Of a DNA stretch of 7,387 bases, positions 5,643 to 7,387 are shown piece after piece (position 1 is the stretch's first letter; each line of letters opens with the position of its first letter). Location: contig WQST01000120.1 of assembly GCA_009787745.1 (NCBI GenBank), positions 1-7,387 of the forward strand, in the 5' to 3' direction. The notes beneath the pieces are model-generated. The model did no database searches. It saw nothing but the letters and a program-made list of their open reading frames with translations, and was not told the DNA's origin. The position numbers and the translations under genes were made by a program. The stretch is from Lachnospiraceae bacterium (GTDB lineage: Bacteria; Bacillota; Clostridia; Lachnospirales; Lachnospiraceae).

Positions 5643-6428
5643 ATGCAGTTTCGTCCTTGTATCGACATCCATAACGGTCAGGTTAAGCAAATCGTTGGTT
5701 CAAGCTTAAATGATTTCCTTGACAAAACCTTAGAAAACTTCGTCTCTGTACAAGATGCCGCATATTATGCGAATTATTACCGCGAACATAATTTATTCGG
5801 CGGGCATGTCATCATCTTGAATGCAAAAGAAAGTGACTATTATGAAGCAACGAAAGCGCAGGCATTAAATGCTTTAAGAGCTTTTCCCCGCGGCTTACAA
5901 ATAGGCGGTGGCATAAATCATGACAATGCCGAACTATTTTTAGATAGCGGCGCTTCTCATATAATCGTTACCTCTTATGTTTTTGAGAATGGAAGAATTA
6001 ATTACGATAATTTAGAAAAACTGGTAAATTTAATCGGAAAAGAAAAAATAGTGCTTGATTTAAGCTGTCGGAAACGCAAAGACGTAAATGACGATTATTA
6101 TATTGTCACTGACAGATGGCAGAAATATACAGATGTTTTACTCAGCAAAAATAGTTTGCTCGAATTGTCTAAGTATTGTGATGAATTTCTGATCCACGCG
6201 GTTGATGTCGAAGGTAAATCGGCAGGGATAGATGAAAATTTAGTGGAAATATTGGGTTCATATGAAGGGATTCCCGTCACATATGCAGGAGGAGTCCATA
6301 ATTTTTCAGATTTGGAAAAACTTAAAAAAATCGGTAATAATCGGATAAATGTCACCATCGGCAGTGCGTTGGATTTATTTGGCGGGCCTTTAAAGGTAAC
6401 GGAAATTATTAATTTTTTCGATAATTAA
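5643..6428 (+). CDS. hisA: HisA isomerase of the eukaryotic (plant/fungal) type
   Basis: HisA opens the ribose ring of ProFAR to give PRFAR, the fourth step of histidine synthesis, as a cytoplasmic TIM barrel. This 261-residue protein follows the plant/fungal HisA form rather than the usual bacterial one. It has FRPCIDIHNGQVKQIVG at the N-terminus, then GGHVIILNA, GLQIGGGIN, ASHIIVTSYVFENG, VLDLSCRK, TDRWQKYTD, DEFLIHAVDVEG, VTYAGGV and a final TIGSALDLFGG. Asp8 and Asp139 match the catalytic acid/base pair, and the GGGI and AGGV loops hold the two phosphates. Length matches yeast HIS6 (261). GGAG (5634-5637) lies five bases before the ATG. It stands alone, with its own promoter and no other his gene in view. 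The amino-acid type is clear; transfer history is not. Confidence 0.92.
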   Translation: MQFRPCIDIHNGQVKQIVGSSLNDFLDKTLENFVSVQDAAYYANYYREHNLFGGHVIILNAKESDYYEATKAQALNALRAFPRGLQIGGGINHDNAELFLDSGASHIIVTSYVFENGRINYDNLEKLVNLIGKEKIVLDLSCRKRKDVNDDYYIVTDRWQKYTDVLLSKNSLLELSKYCDEFLIHAVDVEGKSAGIDENLVEILGSYEGIPVTYAGGVHNFSDLEKLKKIGNNRINVTIGSALDLFGGPLKVTEIINFFDN

Positions 6429-6434
6429 ATTGAT

Positions 6435-6464
6435 TTGCATTATTAAAATGGTATATGATATAAT
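6435..6464 (+). promoter_or_regulatory. Strong extended -10 promoter for the patatin-like gene
   Basis: A perfect -10 TATAAT (6459-6464) preceded by TGA (extended -10, TG at 6456-6457) lies 18 bases after a partial -35, TTGCAT (6435-6440). Transcription should start near 6471, leaving a leader of about 42 bases. The -10 falls inside a palindrome. Confidence 0.75.
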
Positions 6465-6476
6465 GGTCATTATATC
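6457..6476. promoter_or_regulatory. Perfect 9+9 bp palindrome over the -10 box and start site (candidate operator)
   Basis: GATATAATG and CATTATATC are exact inverted repeats separated by GT. The palindrome covers the TATAAT box and the predicted start point, where a dimeric repressor would block transcription. The symmetry also places a TATAAT on the minus strand (6469-6474). Protein binding is inferred; it may partly reflect the A+T-rich -10 itself. Confidence 0.55.
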
Positions 6477-6477
6477 G

Positions 6478-6508
6478 GCGCATCTTTAGTGCGCATCCCC
6501 AGGAGGGG
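6478..6508 (+). other. Structured short leader ahead of the patatin-like gene
   Basis: GCGCA (6478-6482) pairs with TGCGC (6490-6494) around a seven-base loop. CCCC (6497-6500) can pair with GGGG (6505-6508), the downstream half of the AGGAGGGG ribosome site. The stems are short, so a regulatory effect is only a possibility. Confidence 0.35.
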
Positions 6509-6512
6509 CATA

Positions 6513-7387
6513 ATGACGTTAGACATGAAAGGCGGCGATAAACAGATTCGAAAAGCCGTTGTCGTGACGAATACACTACATGAAAGACTATATGAAAGGG
6601 TTATTTGCAACATGCTTAAGAATTGTGGGATTGTCTTGGAAGGCGGCGCGTTCCGCAGTGTTTTTTCCGCAGGAGTACTTGATTTTTTCCTAGATAATGA
6701 TTTTTATATTCCCAATATTGTCACTTTATCGGCGGGCGCATATGCCGCACTTAATTATGTATCACGTCAACCTGGGCGGCTTATCCGCACAAATATTGAC
6801 CCACTCAGGAAAAAACGCTATCTTGGCTTAGGGACTTACATTCGGACAGGTAACTTTTTTGATATGGATTTCATGTTTAATAAAATGCCTAATGAACTGG
6901 AACCTTTTGATTATGATACTTTTTTTGCGTCTGATCAACGTTTAGTAATGCATACCACTAATTGTCAAACAGGTAAAGCGATTTACTATGATGATTTCGG
7001 CGATAAGAACAGACTGATGAATATTTGCCGAGCTTCGAACAGTATGCCGTTTATTACGACGATTGTCAATATTGACGGCAATCCGATGCTAGACGGGGGT
7101 ATGTATGATGCGATTCCGATTAAAAAAGCAATCGACGACGGTAATGAAAAGATCATCGTAGTTTATACCCGGACCAAAGAGTACCGCAAGAAAACCAGAA
7201 AATTCTATTTATTTATGATAAAGATCGTATACAGGAAATATCCTGAATTTATTAAAGTAATAAGCCAAAGAGCGGATCGCTATAATGAGACGCTTGATTT
7301 GATTGATAAACTGGAAAAAGAAGGTAAAGTATACATTATCAGACCTGAACACAAGCCGGTCAGAAACCATGAGACCGATCCCGAAAA
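6513..7387 (+). CDS. Patatin-like phospholipase (YjjU-like), 3' end cut off by the window
   Basis: The protein is a patatin-family Ser-Asp hydrolase, expected to cleave acyl groups from lipids; the true substrate is unknown. The frame stays open for 291 codons to the right edge. From ATG 6513, the oxyanion-hole motif is LEGGAFR (42-48), the nucleophile Ser73 sits in TLSAGAYAALNYVSRQPGR, and the dyad Asp194 sits in MLDGGMYDAIP. The C-terminal part (FIKVISQRADRYNETLDLIDKLEKEGK) fits the YjjU-like group, which is usually 280-300 residues, so little is missing. The serine motif is atypical: GxSxG has Thr instead of the first Gly. ATG 6513 follows AGGAGGGG (6501-6508) by four bases. An internal ATG at 6612 (Met34) lies nearer the usual family start but has only AAAGGG 11 bases before it. 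There is no signal peptide, so it is probably cytoplasmic. Confidence 0.88.
   Translation, partial: MTLDMKGGDKQIRKAVVVTNTLHERLYERVICNMLKNCGIVLEGGAFRSVFSAGVLDFFLDNDFYIPNIVTLSAGAYAALNYVSRQPGRLIRTNIDPLRKKRYLGLGTYIRTGNFFDMDFMFNKMPNELEPFDYDTFFASDQRLVMHTTNCQTGKAIYYDDFGDKNRLMNICRASNSMPFITTIVNIDGNPMLDGGMYDAIPIKKAIDDGNEKIIVVYTRTKEYRKKTRKFYLFMIKIVYRKYPEFIKVISQRADRYNETLDLIDKLEKEGKVYIIRPEHKPVRNHETDPE

Noticed and set aside
6478..6508. A riboswitch in the patatin leader
   Set aside because: The leader is only about 42 bases with two very short stems and matches no riboswitch consensus I know.

Overview
The window reads as chromosomal DNA from a low-to-moderate G+C Gram-positive bacterium (Bacillota/Clostridia-like), probably gut or host associated. 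The reasons are strong AGGAGG-type ribosome binding sites, sigma-A-like promoters, a lysine (L-box) riboswitch with an intrinsic terminator ahead of dapA, a lipoprotein and a short secreted protein, and a sugar-salvage pair typical of bacteria that feed on mucin or milk glycans. I cannot name the species. Only one gene (4239-4709) stands out from its neighbours in composition.

Layout. (1) Bases 2-2114 are the end of a glycan-use operon. It holds the C-terminal two thirds of an N-acetylhexosamine 1-kinase-like enzyme (NahK), overlapping by 11 bases a complete cytoplasmic GH29 alpha-L-fucosidase of the 1,3/1,4-linkage type. (2) Bases 2111-4096 are a lysine-biosynthesis unit: promoter, lysine riboswitch, terminator, dapA and dapB. 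Its -35 box overlaps the fucosidase stop codon, so the two units abut with no terminator between them. (3) Bases 4198-4748 hold an A+T-rich gene for a small secreted protein of unknown function, bracketed by a near-perfect 21/23-base inverted repeat. (4) A 14-bp hairpin (4773-4804) separates it from a convergent minus-strand gene (4869-5408) for a low-complexity, Asn-rich lipoprotein. (5) Bases 5573-6428 are a stand-alone hisA of the eukaryotic (plant/fungal) type with its own promoter. (6) From 6435 to the right edge is a patatin-like phospholipase gene. It has a consensus extended -10 promoter whose -10 and start site lie inside a perfect 9+9 bp palindrome. Its coding region runs off the window.

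How the parts work together: the kinase and fucosidase belong to intracellular breakdown of fucosylated host glycans. DapA and DapB catalyse two successive steps from aspartate semialdehyde towards diaminopimelate and lysine, and the leader RNA senses the end product. HisA serves histidine synthesis, but no other his gene is in view. The secreted protein, the lipoprotein and the patatin show no pathway link to these. I see no CRISPR array, transposase, tRNA, rRNA or phage gene. I do not see a clear new multi-gene system. The best candidates for something undescribed are the inverted-repeat-bracketed secreted gene and the palindrome over the patatin promoter.
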